Source of the DNA: JTS-AC122 sp050246015
GTDB taxonomy: Bacteria > Planctomycetota > Phycisphaerae > Phycisphaerales > UBA1924
Length of the DNA: 64,000 bases
NCBI GenBank assembly: GCA_050246015.1
Contig: JBFWWU010000009.1
Location: 62,001 to 126,000, forward strand
Direction of reading: 5' to 3'
This document shows positions 18,229 to 27,410 of the stretch, piece by piece. Below the pieces are notes generated by a model. It was not told the origin of the DNA. It saw only the letters and a program-made list of their open reading frames with translations, and made no database searches. The position numbers were made by a program, and so were the translations under genes. Within the stretch, counting starts at the first letter, position 1; every line of letters begins with the position of its first letter.

Positions 18229-18441
18229 TTAGTCGGCGACGGACCGCCGACTGAGCGCCGCGAGAACGATTCCCCCGACGATCGAGCCGGCCCCCAGCAC
18301 GAGCATCCAGACGGCACGATCCGTCGGATTTCCTGTAAAGAACCGCGAGACGTCCGACGCCAACGAATCCGACGCGTTGATCCCGAGCACAAGCAGCACC
18401 ACGCCCACGACGAACAAGACGGCTCCCATGATGAGTTTCAT
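18229..18441 (-). CDS. Small membrane protein, DUF3185 type
   Basis: 70 residues, ATG at 18441 with AAAGGGA upstream. An N-terminal helix ending LLVLGINASDS, a polar loop with FTGNPTDR, and a second Gly/Ala-rich helix match the DUF3185 pattern (GINASDS and a TG.PTD loop). Function is unknown. First gene of a likely two-gene unit with the DUF3309 protein. Confidence 0.75.
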   Translation of the reverse strand: MKLIMGAVLFVVGVVLLVLGINASDSLASDVSRFFTGNPTDRAVWMLVLGAGSIVGGIVLAALSRRSVAD

Positions 18442-18604
18442 GACGGTCCCTTTCGTTGCACGCCGGCGGTCTGACGCACGTCCGTACCGGTGGAATGCGT
18501 CCGGCCCCGGGCGCACACGCTGAAAGGCGGATGAATTTCCTTTCAGCCAGGCGCGTACATTCACCCGCTTCGCGCCGAACCACCCCAGCCGATCAGCCAC
18601 CCTC

Positions 18605-19891
18605 TTGGACACTTCCTTCCGCTCACGCCCCGCGCTGCACGCTCCCACCCCGCTCTGGGTCTGCATCGTGTTCTCGTTTGTCAACAGCATCGGGACCGGG
18701 CTGGTGACCAACGGGATCTACTTCCTGACGCAGTCGCGGCAGGGGTACCGGTTCTCCGCGGTCGAGAATCTGTGGCTTGCCGTCGCGATCGGCGTCACGT
18801 ACATCGGCGGCGCCAAGCTCGCCGGGCCGGTGCAGCGGGCGCTCCGGCGGGCCTTCCCGCGCCTGAGTTCACGCGGCTTCCTCGCGCTGCTCATGCTGTT
18901 CATGGGGATTCTCTGCGTCATCCCGCCGATCCTGCGCGCCGCGGGCGTCCCCGAACGCAGCCCCCTGGGGCTGATCGGGCTCGGAGTGCTGGCGCTGGGG
19001 TACAGCCCCGCCAGCGGCATGCTCTGGCCGACCGTCGAAAGTTACGTCAGCGGCGGCCGCCGGGGTCACACGCTGCGGCGGGCCATTGGCCTCTGGAACG
19101 TCGTCTGGTCCGCCGCCATTCCTCTGGCGTATTTCGGCATGAGCGGCATCATCGAGCACGAACCCGTGGTGGCGTTCGTGGCGCTGGGCGCCGTGCATCT
19201 CGCCGCGATCGCGCTGCTGCGGTGGTTCCACGCCGAGCCCGCGCCGCATCCCCCGGATGGACACGAGCCGCACCCGGTCGTGTATGTCCAGTTGCTCGCG
19301 GTGCTCCGGTTCATGCTCCCGCTGGCCTATGTCATGACCAGCGCCCTGGGGCCGATGCTCCCGGACGTCCTGCTCCGCCTTGGGGTGAGCGAGCAGTGGC
19401 GGCCGATCATCGGCACCGCCTGGCTCGTGCCGCGGGTCGTCACGTTCTGGGTGCTCCAGGCCTGGCACGGCTGGCACGGGCGATGGACGACGCCGCTGGT
19501 CGGAGGGGCGCTGCTCATCGGTGGGTTCGCCGGCACCATGCTGGCCCCGTGGTCCCCACGCGCCGATACCGCGGTCGCCGTGATTGTCGGATGCCTGATC
19601 ATGTTCGGCACGGGCATGGCGACGCTGTACAAAGCCGCGATCTATTACGCGATGGAAGTGGGGCACTCCGGAGTTGACGCGGGGGGCACGCACGAAGCGC
19701 TCATCGGCGTGGGGTACACCGTCGGGCCGCTCTGTGCCCTGGGAGGATTCGGTCTGGTGCGGCTGGAAGTGGTTCCCAATGAGTTTCGCGACGTGTCGTC
19801 GCTGGTGATCATCGGCGTGCTGGTCGCCGGCACGCTCCTGGCCGCGGCCAACTCCGCGTGGCGCGCCAAGAGGTCACCCGGGAGAACATGA
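18605..19891 (+). CDS. MFS-like transporter, 12 membrane segments
   Basis: 428 residues from a TTG codon at 18605; no better start with a ribosome site is visible, so the exact N-terminus is uncertain. About 12 hydrophobic segments are spread over the length, with a His/Pro-rich cytoplasmic loop in the middle (AEPAPHPPDGHE, about residue 220), the usual place for the major facilitator central loop. No characteristic drug or sugar signature was recognised, so the substrate is unknown. It reads divergently from the two small membrane protein genes, with a 163-base gap, and ends in a likely terminator at 19903-19950. Confidence 0.75.
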   Translation: MDTSFRSRPALHAPTPLWVCIVFSFVNSIGTGLVTNGIYFLTQSRQGYRFSAVENLWLAVAIGVTYIGGAKLAGPVQRALRRAFPRLSSRGFLALLMLFMGILCVIPPILRAAGVPERSPLGLIGLGVLALGYSPASGMLWPTVESYVSGGRRGHTLRRAIGLWNVVWSAAIPLAYFGMSGIIEHEPVVAFVALGAVHLAAIALLRWFHAEPAPHPPDGHEPHPVVYVQLLAVLRFMLPLAYVMTSALGPMLPDVLLRLGVSEQWRPIIGTAWLVPRVVTFWVLQAWHGWHGRWTTPLVGGALLIGGFAGTMLAPWSPRADTAVAVIVGCLIMFGTGMATLYKAAIYYAMEVGHSGVDAGGTHEALIGVGYTVGPLCALGGFGLVRLEVVPNEFRDVSSLVIIGVLVAGTLLAAANSAWRAKRSPGRT

Positions 19892-19902
19892 ATGCCAAAA
19901 TC

Positions 19903-19950
19903 CCCAGATTTTACATGGAAGGTTATTCGGTGTTGAATCTGGGTATTTTT
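19903..19950 (+). terminator. Terminator of the MFS gene
   Basis: CCCAGATT (19903-19910) and AATCTGGG (19936-19943) form an 8-base-pair stem around a 25-base loop, followed directly by TATTTTT. It begins 12 bases past the stop codon. Confidence 0.6.
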
Positions 19951-20149
19951 CGGGTGATCTTGATTAAATTCGGCTGAAAATGCGCGTCGTTTTGTTGCCG
20001 GACACCCCCATCGGGTGTACAACTTCGTTCGTTCGCGGTCCCTGTTGATCGCTCTATCTCATTTTCGTTTTTGTGACCAAGGGGCCGTGCTGTCGCTGTG
20101 CGTCGGCACCGGCTGGACCGGCCCCGGCTTCATCTCGAGGAAATCTCTC

Positions 20150-20845
20150 ATGCGTTCAACTTCAGTTCTTCTCGCCGCCGGACTTGGGCTGGGACTTGCT
20201 TCTTCGGCGCTCGCGGGTCAGATCCGGATGGAAAACCCCGGGAGCAACTGGCGCGACGGGTCCGGCTGGACCGGCGGCGCGTTCCGCGCGGCAGTGATCT
20301 CAGGCGATAACGGCCTGACCGGTGGTCCCGGCGGGTCGTCTTCGTCATTCCTCACCTTCTGCCTGGAACGGAGCGAAAACTTCTCGTTCGGCAGCACGTA
20401 CAACACGATTATCTCTGACCGAGCTCAGGATGGCGGGAGCGGTGGCGATCCGATCTCCGACGTCACCAAGGCCATCTATGCCGAGTTCCGGCTTGCCGGG
20501 AATAACGCCTTTGGCATCTCGGGACTGAACTTCAACGGGGGCGGGGATGTGTCGACCTACACCCGCGCCATCCAGAACGCCATCTGGTTTGAAGAGCAGG
20601 AACTCTCGTCGCTACCGTCCGGCTTTGCGACGACGATCTGGAACTGGGGCGTGGCGAACGCGGGCGCCCGGGGCGGCGCGGCCGACGTCCGCGTGCTCCA
20701 GCTCTGGAACCTCGACGGGTCGCGTGCGCAGGACCAGCTCACGATGCTGCCGCCCGGCTTGGTACCGCTTCCCACGGCGGGAGCCGCGGGGATGGCGATG
20801 CTGGGCGTGATCGCGACGCGTCGTCGCCGCGGCGCGGCGCTCTAA
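20150..20845 (+). CDS. Exported protein with PEP-CTERM-like sorting tail
   Basis: 231 residues. The ATG at 20150 opens a clear signal peptide (ending SSALA, about residue 22); the open frame upstream is not coding-like. The body is Gly/Ser-rich and beta-like with one Cys, and has no recognised enzyme motif. The C-terminus is a sorting-type tail: VPLPTAG, a hydrophobic helix (AAGMAMLGVIA), then TRRRRGAAL, the form of PEP-CTERM-like signals common in planctomycetes. It is thus probably cut and handed to an exosortase-type system. No exosortase gene lies in the window. About 250 bases of AT-rich DNA precede it. Confidence 0.82.
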   Translation: MRSTSVLLAAGLGLGLASSALAGQIRMENPGSNWRDGSGWTGGAFRAAVISGDNGLTGGPGGSSSSFLTFCLERSENFSFGSTYNTIISDRAQDGGSGGDPISDVTKAIYAEFRLAGNNAFGISGLNFNGGGDVSTYTRAIQNAIWFEEQELSSLPSGFATTIWNWGVANAGARGGAADVRVLQLWNLDGSRAQDQLTMLPPGLVPLPTAGAAGMAMLGVIATRRRRGAAL

Positions 20846-20890
20846 GACCCCGCACACACTGACCGCTGACGCACCGGATCAATGGGAACG

Positions 20891-20919
20891 ACCCTCGCGA
20901 GAGAGCGAGGGTTGTTTTC
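20891..20919 (+). terminator. Rho-independent terminator
   Basis: ACCCTCGC and GCGAGGGT pair around a 6-base loop and are followed by TGTTTT, 46 bases after the stop of the PEP-CTERM-like gene. Confidence 0.75.
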
Positions 20920-20952
20920 ATAGGGCGCCGCGTGCGTGTCACAAGGCCCGAA

Positions 20953-22311
20953 TCACTGCTTCAAGCGGGGGACGAGTTCGGCGAAGGTCAGACGGTCGGC
21001 CTGGCGCCCGTCGGCGGCGAGGTCCACGAGCGTCGCGAGGCCGAGGTCCTGTGCCGACTCGAGAATGACGGCGAATCGCGCTCCGCGCCCGGCGGCATGA
21101 TCGGCATGAAGCCGCAGCAGCCGATCGGAGATATCGGAATCGTCCATTGGGTGGGCCCGCGCGTGAAGCCCGGCGCGTCGGAGCGTCGCGAGGACCGGCG
21201 AGATCCCGGGCTCGGCGGAATCATCGCGGGGCATGACGACGACGTGGGGCCTGGCGCCGTGCTGTTCAGCCAGCGCGGCATCCGACGGGAGCAGCCCGCG
21301 CTCGCCGAGCATGAGTCCGAGCGCCACGTCGCTCATGGCGAACCCCGCCGCCGGGGTCGCGGGTCCGCCGAGTTGCTCGACCAGCGCGTCGAACCGCCCG
21401 CCGCCGGCGATGGTCTGCTCCTTTCCGGCGGCGTCGTGCACCTCGAAGACCATCCCCGTGTAGTAGGCCGCTCCCCTGACGATCCCGAGGTTGAGGACGC
21501 ACCAGTCGCTGACTCCAGCCGCCTTGAGTTGGGCGAAGAGCGCCTTGAAATAGGCAGGCCCGCGGCCGCTGGCGTCTTCGGAGAGCATCACCTGGGTGGT
21601 CGGCGCCTCGAAGGGGGTAGACATCGCCATCAGGCGAATGAGATCGACGGCTTTCCCCGCGGGCATCCCCAGGCGCACGGCCTCGTGCGTGAAATCGTCG
21701 TTGGAGATCCGCCCCGCGCGGTCCAGGAGGTAGAACCAGGCCGGCAAGTCATCCGGCGCCACCCCGCGCCCGCGGAGCATCGTCTGCACCGCGCCGCGAT
21801 GACTGATGCGCACCTTGACGTGCTGGGGCGTGAGCCCCAGGTCGCTCAGCGCGGCGACCGCGGCGGCGATCACCTCGGCATCCGCCCGCGGCGTCTCGTC
21901 GCCGAACACGCAGCAGGCGTGCTGATGAAACTCGCACCGCCTCCCCCGCACCGGCCGGCGCCCACGAAAGCAATCGCCGCTGGCGAACCACCGGGCCGGC
22001 CCCGGCGCCCGAGCGGCCCACTTCGCATACATGCGGGCCAGCGTCGGCAGCAACTCGCGCCGGAGCACGACCGCCTGCCCTTCCAGCGGTCCCTGAGCAT
22101 CGTCGCGCAGGCGAAGCAGATCGCTTGAGGCCGCGTCGCCCGATCGCTCGATCAGCGCCTCGGGTTCGAGCACCGCGCCGCGCACTTCGTCGAACCCATG
22201 CCGGAGCGCCGCTCGGCGGCACGCCAGGCGGATGTGCTCGGATCGCAACAGTTCGGCGGGGAACCGATCAAGCGCGCCGGCGATCGATTCTGGAAGGGCG
22301 TCTTCGGGCAT
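20953..22311 (-). CDS. hisS: Histidyl-tRNA synthetase (class II), divergent
   Basis: 452 residues, slightly longer than most HisRS (about 420). Attaches histidine to tRNA-His. Motif 2 is visible as DCFRGRRPVRGRRCEFHQ (about residue 112; usual FRYERPQKGRYREFHQ), and the histidine loop as RGAAYYTG (about 278; usual RGLDYYTG). A GGGRFD block (about 302, motif 3 approach region) and a C-terminal anticodon-binding type domain (about 350-450) follow. Several normally conserved residues are changed (LD to AA in the histidine loop), so a HisZ-like or other paralogue is possible, but the full domain set favours HisS. No other operon partner is obvious. Confidence 0.75.
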   Translation of the reverse strand: MPEDALPESIAGALDRFPAELLRSEHIRLACRRAALRHGFDEVRGAVLEPEALIERSGDAASSDLLRLRDDAQGPLEGQAVVLRRELLPTLARMYAKWAARAPGPARWFASGDCFRGRRPVRGRRCEFHQHACCVFGDETPRADAEVIAAAVAALSDLGLTPQHVKVRISHRGAVQTMLRGRGVAPDDLPAWFYLLDRAGRISNDDFTHEAVRLGMPAGKAVDLIRLMAMSTPFEAPTTQVMLSEDASGRGPAYFKALFAQLKAAGVSDWCVLNLGIVRGAAYYTGMVFEVHDAAGKEQTIAGGGRFDALVEQLGGPATPAAGFAMSDVALGLMLGERGLLPSDAALAEQHGARPHVVVMPRDDSAEPGISPVLATLRRAGLHARAHPMDDSDISDRLLRLHADHAAGRGARFAVILESAQDLGLATLVDLAADGRQADRLTFAELVPRLKQ

Positions 22312-22365
22312 GCGAGGAGAGTAGGGGCGTGCGCCGGCGCATCATCCGTTCGCGGCGGGCGGCGA

Positions 22366-23376
22366 TCAGAACGAGAACGCCGCGCTGATCCCGATGAAGG
22401 GCGCGGGATCGGTGTTCGTCTCGGACACCTCGTCGCCGGAGCGGTCGTCGAAGCGGAACTCCTGCCACACGACCACGCCGCCGAAGACCGAGATCCGCAC
22501 GGCGTGGCTGGGCCGGAAGTCGAGCGAAATGGAGATCGGGACGCGTGTGTCGCGGAAGACGCCGTCGGGCAGTGGCCCGTCATCGCGCAGGCGGAACTCG
22601 CGCAGTTCCCACCCGCCCGCGAGGGAGACGGCCAGCGTCTCCGAGAGTTTGGCCGACAGGCGCACGCGCGTTCCCTCGGTCTTGAGTGACACGCGGTCGG
22701 TGATCTGCCAGTCCACCCCGAGGACGGGGATGACCAGCGCATCATCCTCCAGGCGGCTCTTAGCGCCCAGGCCGGCGGAGACGGCGAAGCGCTCGCTCAC
22801 CTGGTAGCGCACGCCACCGTACCCGCCGAACGTCGCGGCGTCGCCCACGTCCACATCGGGCTCGCCAGCGAACTCCGCGAGTCCGCCCAGGAACCAAGAC
22901 CACTCCGGATTGATCCGGGACGAAAAGCGGAGGCCCAGGTCGGTGCTCAGCACGAGTTCGACGGGATCGGTGGAACCGGGGACGAGCCCGCCGGCGTTGT
23001 CGAAGAGGTACCAGGAGGCTTCTTCATCGATGTCGAATGTCAGCGTGGAGCGGTCACCGATCGGGATGCCGACACCGACGCCGAAGCCTGCGCGCGCGAT
23101 GCGGACGTCGCCGGGCGAGTCGTCGATGTCGGCGGCGAAGGTGTAGGACCCGGCGCCTCGGACCTCGAAGGTCCACGCGCGTGGCGCCGGGTCGGCGGGC
23201 GCGTCGGCCGTCGGGGGCGCCGCGCCCGTCGCTTCGGGCTGCAGGGCCAGCGGCTGGATCGACAGGGCGGGGTCCACGGCGGCGCGTTCATCCGCGCCCA
23301 TCGCCGCGGGGCCAAGAGCCAAAGCGGCACACCCCAGCAGCGTGCCGCCGCACAGCGTCAGAGTTGGTTGGTTCAT
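22366..23376 (-). CDS. Outer-membrane-like beta-barrel protein
   Basis: 336 residues from the ATG at 23376 (an in-frame ATG at 23388 is equally possible). A signal peptide ends around AAMGA (residue 28), followed by a Pro/Ala linker to about 65. The rest alternates short amphipathic strands (FGVGVGIPIG, LGLRFSSRI, FGGYGGVRYQV, FAVSAGLGA, ISLDFRPSH), and the protein ends in a C-terminal Phe (AAFSF), the hallmark of Gram-negative outer-membrane barrels recognised by BamA. About 10-12 strands are visible. No known porin or receptor motif was seen. It lies 54 bases downstream of hisS in the transcriptional sense and is probably separate from it. Confidence 0.72.
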   Translation of the reverse strand: MNQPTLTLCGGTLLGCAALALGPAAMGADERAAVDPALSIQPLALQPEATGAAPPTADAPADPAPRAWTFEVRGAGSYTFAADIDDSPGDVRIARAGFGVGVGIPIGDRSTLTFDIDEEASWYLFDNAGGLVPGSTDPVELVLSTDLGLRFSSRINPEWSWFLGGLAEFAGEPDVDVGDAATFGGYGGVRYQVSERFAVSAGLGAKSRLEDDALVIPVLGVDWQITDRVSLKTEGTRVRLSAKLSETLAVSLAGGWELREFRLRDDGPLPDGVFRDTRVPISISLDFRPSHAVRISVFGGVVVWQEFRFDDRSGDEVSETNTDPAPFIGISAAFSF

Positions 23377-23525
23377 TCTCGCATCCATGATCAAGATTGC
23401 CGAAGCGCGAATTGCCTGGCGACGCGCGGGCCCAAAGGGTCTTGCCCGCCGCGGCCGGACCGAGTATAACAATCCCATCGCGCCGGCACCTGTCGGGGTC
23501 GGCACGGCGTCATATGGAGTCCACC

Positions 23526-24056
23526 ATGCGATCCACACTGGTTCTGCCGATCGTGTCACTGGCCGGCTTGGCACTTGTCGGCTGCTCGACGTCGCCGGAA
23601 GCGGTGCGGAGCGATGTCGCCCCCGCGACCGAAGCGCAGCGCGCCGCGCTGCTCGACCGCGTCGCGTCGCTCAAGGGCACGTGGAAGGCGGCCTCGCCCG
23701 AGGGCGAAGGCACCATCACGTACTCGGTCTCTTCGGGCGGGTCCAGCGTGCGCGAGGTGATGTTCCCCGGCGAGCCGCACGAGATGACCAATATGTACCA
23801 CATGGACGGGGGCACGCTGGTGATGACCCACTACTGCGCCATCGGCAACCAGCCCCGGCTCCGCGCCACGGCCCAGCCGGGGAACACCATCGACCTGCGC
23901 TTCGACAGCGTCACGAACCATCACGCGGGCTCGCACATGATGTCGGGCCTCAAGATCGTCTTCGTCGATGAGAACCACATCAAGGAGGTCTGGTCGTCGA
24001 TGCAGGACGGGCGGCTTGTCGAGGGCCCGGTCATCGAACTCACGCGAGCGAACTGA
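23526..24056 (+). CDS. Exported lipoprotein, DUF1579-like
   Basis: 176 residues; ATG at 23526 with GGAG 8 bases upstream. Signal and lipobox: SLAGLALVGC (Cys near residue 20). The mature part includes LKGTWKAASPEGEG and a later GTLVMTHYCA...GN block, resembling the small beta-barrel proteins of the DUF1579 or lipocalin-like sort, with HHAGSHM and EVWSSM segments. Ligand unknown. It reads away from the beta-barrel gene and is followed by SpoVR after 134 bases. Confidence 0.7.
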   Translation: MRSTLVLPIVSLAGLALVGCSTSPEAVRSDVAPATEAQRAALLDRVASLKGTWKAASPEGEGTITYSVSSGGSSVREVMFPGEPHEMTNMYHMDGGTLVMTHYCAIGNQPRLRATAQPGNTIDLRFDSVTNHHAGSHMMSGLKIVFVDENHIKEVWSSMQDGRLVEGPVIELTRAN

Positions 24057-24190
24057 GGCGTGCCCGGCCAGTCATGACGCTCCGGCCCCACGGGCCTCGC
24101 CGGCCCGGGTTTCGCGGCGGCGCGGGAATTCACGATCCGATCCACCGGATACGGCGTATGGATGGGTAGGAAACTGCCGATAACTCACCC

Positions 24191-25765
24191 ATGCCCGGAG
24201 CCGTTTCAACTGATCTTTCGCCCGAACTGCTCTCGCACATGAAGGCCATCAAGGCCAAGGCGATGGAGTACGGGCTCACGTTCTACGAAGTCGTCTTCGA
24301 GGTGCTGTCGTTCGACACGATGAACCAGATCGCGTCCTACGGCGGGTTCCCGACGCGCTACCCGCACTGGCGCTGGGGCATGGAATACGAGAACCTCTCG
24401 AAGCGGGACGCCTACGGGCTGGGCCGCATCTACGAGATGGTGATCAACAACGATCCGTGCTACGCGTATTTGCAGGAGTCCAACTCGGTGACGGACCAGA
24501 AGTTGGTGATGGCCCATGTGTACGGGCACGCCGACTTCTTCAGGAACAACTTCTGGTTCGGCAAGACGGACCGGAAGATGATGGACCAGATGGCGAACCA
24601 CGCGACGCGTGTGCGCCGGCACATCGAGCGTCAGGGGCAGGAAGCCGTCGAGAAGTTCCTTGACGCGTGCCTGTCGATCGAGCACCTGATCGATCCGCAC
24701 TCGGCGTATATGTCTCGCGAGCCGTCCGGGCGGGCGTCGTCGCAGGATCAAGAAACCGCGCCGGAACGGGGGCGGACGTTCGAAGGCCAAGGGGCATTCA
24801 CGCCCGACAAGCTCCCGGCCAAGGACTACATGGACCGCTTCATCAATCCTCCGAAGGAACTGGAGCGGCAGCGGAAGGAGCACGAGAAGAAAAGGGCCGC
24901 GGAGCGGGGCCGAATCCCGAGGGAGCCGACGCGCGACATCCTGTTGTTCCTTCTTCGCTACGCGCCGCTGGAGGAGTGGCAGCAGGACATCCTGTCGATC
25001 GTGCGCGACGAGGCGTACTACTTCGCGCCGCAGGCGATGACCAAGGTCATGAACGAGGGGTGGGCCGTCTACTGGCACTCGAAGTTGATGACGCAGCACT
25101 TCGTCGAAGCGCCGGAGATCATCCACTACGCGGATCAACACTCGGGCGTGCTGTCCATGCAGCCCGGCGGGTTCAACCCGTACAAGATCGGGTACGAGAT
25201 GTTCCGCGACATCGAGCGCCGCTGGAACACGGGGCAGCACGGCGCGACGTGGGAGCGACTGGACACGCTGGGCGCCAAGGACGCCTTCGACGACAGGAGC
25301 ATGAAGGGGCGCGAGAAGATCTTCGAGATCCGGCGCATCTACAACGACGTGAACTTCATCGATGAGTTCCTGACGCCCGAACTGGTTGATCGGCTCAACA
25401 TGTACCAGTACCGGCGGGACCCCCAGACGGGTGAACTGAAGGTCGTCTCACGCGATTTCAACCGCATCAAGCAGACGCTGTTGTACCGCATCACCAACAT
25501 GGGCCAGCCGTTCATCTACGCGGTTGACGGCAACTACCTCAACCGGGGAGAACTGTACCTGGCGCACCAGTTCAGCGGGCTGGAGGTCGAGATCGCCAAG
25601 GCGCGCGAGGTGCTGGTCAACCTTCGGCACATCTGGGGTCGGCCGGTGCACCTGCAGACCCGCGTCGAGGACGACATGTTCCTGCTGTCGTGCGATGAAG
25701 GGGACAAGGTGCGCAAGGAGAAGATCTCGGCGGACATGCCCAAGCCGGCGCACTTGATCGGCTGA
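24191..25765 (+). CDS. SpoVR family protein
   Basis: 524 residues, the usual family length. SpoVR proteins are needed for spore cortex in Bacillus and in other bacteria form a regulatory set with the PrkA kinase and a YeaH-type von Willebrand protein. Family blocks are clear: LTFYEVVFEVLSFDTMN near the start, FPTRYPHWRWGMEYE, LVMAHVYGHADFF with a histidine-rich core, YFAPQAMTKVMNEGWA, and PFIYAVDGNYLNRGELYL near the C-terminus. Neither PrkA nor YeaH is next to it here, so its job cannot be read from context. No ribosome site is clear at the ATG. Confidence 0.93.
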   Translation: MPGAVSTDLSPELLSHMKAIKAKAMEYGLTFYEVVFEVLSFDTMNQIASYGGFPTRYPHWRWGMEYENLSKRDAYGLGRIYEMVINNDPCYAYLQESNSVTDQKLVMAHVYGHADFFRNNFWFGKTDRKMMDQMANHATRVRRHIERQGQEAVEKFLDACLSIEHLIDPHSAYMSREPSGRASSQDQETAPERGRTFEGQGAFTPDKLPAKDYMDRFINPPKELERQRKEHEKKRAAERGRIPREPTRDILLFLLRYAPLEEWQQDILSIVRDEAYYFAPQAMTKVMNEGWAVYWHSKLMTQHFVEAPEIIHYADQHSGVLSMQPGGFNPYKIGYEMFRDIERRWNTGQHGATWERLDTLGAKDAFDDRSMKGREKIFEIRRIYNDVNFIDEFLTPELVDRLNMYQYRRDPQTGELKVVSRDFNRIKQTLLYRITNMGQPFIYAVDGNYLNRGELYLAHQFSGLEVEIAKAREVLVNLRHIWGRPVHLQTRVEDDMFLLSCDEGDKVRKEKISADMPKPAHLIG

Positions 25766-25839
25766 CCGCCGCCGACGGGTACCGGCGGCGATTCGCGTCG
25801 GCGGTGCAACCGGCGACGCCGGGTGTCGAATAATCTCGC

Positions 25840-26175
25840 ATGCCTGCCGCGGGCCACCGATCTTCGGCGCCTCAGACACCGACCGCGTCGGCGGGGGTCA
25901 GCCGCGAGTTCACGAACAAACTCATCCGCGTGATGTACGAGCGCCGGGCGCGGTGCCCCGACTGCCGGTACTCCCTGGACGGCCTGATCGGGCATCGGTG
26001 CCCGGAGTGCGGGCGTCATGTCGAGGAACTCCTCCGGGTCGCGGACACGATGCCGCGGCGCTGGGCCATGATGCGCCGCCGGATGCTGGGCCGCCGGGCC
26101 CGCGCGGCGCTGTCGGTGGTGGCGCTGGTTGTGATCGCGGCGGCCGCGGGCTACACGATCGTCTGGCTTCGCTGA
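25840..26175 (+). CDS. Small zinc-ribbon membrane protein
   Basis: 111 residues. Two CPDC/CPEC knuckles (C-x2-C ... C-x2-C, residues about 43-62) form a zinc ribbon, and a C-terminal helix (AALSVVALVVIAAAAGYTIVWL) is a membrane anchor. N-terminal 25 residues are low complexity. Function unknown; such ribbon-plus-anchor proteins are common in planctomycetes. It lies 74 bases after spoVR. Confidence 0.65.
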   Translation: MPAAGHRSSAPQTPTASAGVSREFTNKLIRVMYERRARCPDCRYSLDGLIGHRCPECGRHVEELLRVADTMPRRWAMMRRRMLGRRARAALSVVALVVIAAAAGYTIVWLR

Positions 26176-26194
26176 CCCCCCGCGTTCGCGTGCG

Positions 26195-27328
26195 TTACTT
26201 CCATACAAACGGGCTTCGGTCAGCCTGGCTGACGAGGAACTCGGCCTGGGGCGCTTCGGCGCCAAGCCGCTCGGCCAGCGCGGGCAGGTACCCGCGCTCG
26301 GTGTTGGTGTGTCCGGCCAGGATCACGGACATCCCGGCGTCGAGCAAGGGGAGGACCTCGTGGTGCTTCATCTCGCCCGTGACGAACACGTCGCATCCAT
26401 CGGCCAGCGCCAGCGGCGCGACCTCGCTCCCCGCGCCCGGGCTCACGCCCACGCGCTGCACGGGCCGATCGCTCGCGGGCGCGAGTTTCACCGTCGGGAT
26501 CCCCAGGTGCGTCTTGAGCCGATCGGCGAGTTTTTCCAGCGTCACCGCCTGATCGAGCACGAGCCGGCGCCCGACGCCCGCGCCTCGCTCGGGCCGCCCC
26601 AGGAGCGGGTAGACATCGACGGCCGGCTCCTCGTACGGGTGGAACTGCTTGATCACCGCCATCGCCAGCGCCAGCGCGCGCTGCGAGCACACCATCTCCA
26701 GCCGAACTTCCTGCACGCGTTCGAGTTTCCCGGTCTCTCCGACGGCGGGCGCGGCCCCGGGCCTTGCAAAGAACGTCCCCGCGCCGGGCATCGCAAAGGA
26801 GCACACCTCGTACTTGCCGATCAGCCCGGCCCCGGCCGTCCCCAGCGCCGCTCGAAGGTCGTCCACCTTTTCCGCGGGCAGGAAGGTGACGATCTTGACC
26901 TCCTGGGTCATGGGGCGGTCCACCCGCGGGCGCAGCGCGCGCCGGTCCGCCTTCACGATCCCCTTGCGGTCCAGCAGCCCGTCGGCGAGCCAGTCGGTCA
27001 TCCCTCCCGGCGCCGAGTCCAGCGCGGTGTGCGGGGAATACACCGCCATGCGGCTCTCGATCACGCGCAGCAGCACGCGCTCCTTGGCCGTTGCGCCGCT
27101 GAGCCGCTTGATCGGCCGAAAGATCGGCGGGTGATACGCGATGATCGCGCCGACGCGCCGTTTCACCGCTTCGTCCACGACCGCTTCATTCAGGTCGATC
27201 GTCAGGAGCGCGGGCCCGGACAGCTCCTGCTCCGCGCGCCCGATCAGGAGCCCCACGTTGTCCCAATCCTCCGCGAATCGCGTCGGCGCGATCCGTTCCA
27301 TCGCCTCGATCAGGTCCTGCACGCGCAT
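26195..27328 (-). CDS. Nif3-like dinuclear metal protein (YqfO type)
   Basis: 377 residues from the ATG at 27328. The first half has WDNVGLLIG and IAYHPPIF (usual HHP), while the end has GHTNTERGYL (usual GHxxSE), the metal-binding ends of the Nif3/DUF34 fold. Between them (about residues 135-240) lies an inserted CutA/PII-like domain (VKIVTFLP... and FHPYEEPAVDVYPL), as in Bacillus YqfO. The family has been linked to GTP cyclohydrolase-like or nucleotide-related roles, but the activity is unsettled. It follows thiL after 82 bases. Confidence 0.85.
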   Translation of the reverse strand: MRVQDLIEAMERIAPTRFAEDWDNVGLLIGRAEQELSGPALLTIDLNEAVVDEAVKRRVGAIIAYHPPIFRPIKRLSGATAKERVLLRVIESRMAVYSPHTALDSAPGGMTDWLADGLLDRKGIVKADRRALRPRVDRPMTQEVKIVTFLPAEKVDDLRAALGTAGAGLIGKYEVCSFAMPGAGTFFARPGAAPAVGETGKLERVQEVRLEMVCSQRALALAMAVIKQFHPYEEPAVDVYPLLGRPERGAGVGRRLVLDQAVTLEKLADRLKTHLGIPTVKLAPASDRPVQRVGVSPGAGSEVAPLALADGCDVFVTGEMKHHEVLPLLDAGMSVILAGHTNTERGYLPALAERLGAEAPQAEFLVSQADRSPFVWK

Positions 27329-27410
27329 GGGTTTGCCTCTTGGTTCCGCTGGCACATCGTACGGACCGGTTCGCCCGGCGTCGTCTGGTGTCCCGCAACA
27401 TCGCTCAACG

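Noticed and set aside
24091..24107. Short GC hairpin after the lipoprotein gene
   Set aside because: Six-base-pair stem with no U-run after it; not distinguishable from chance in GC-rich DNA.
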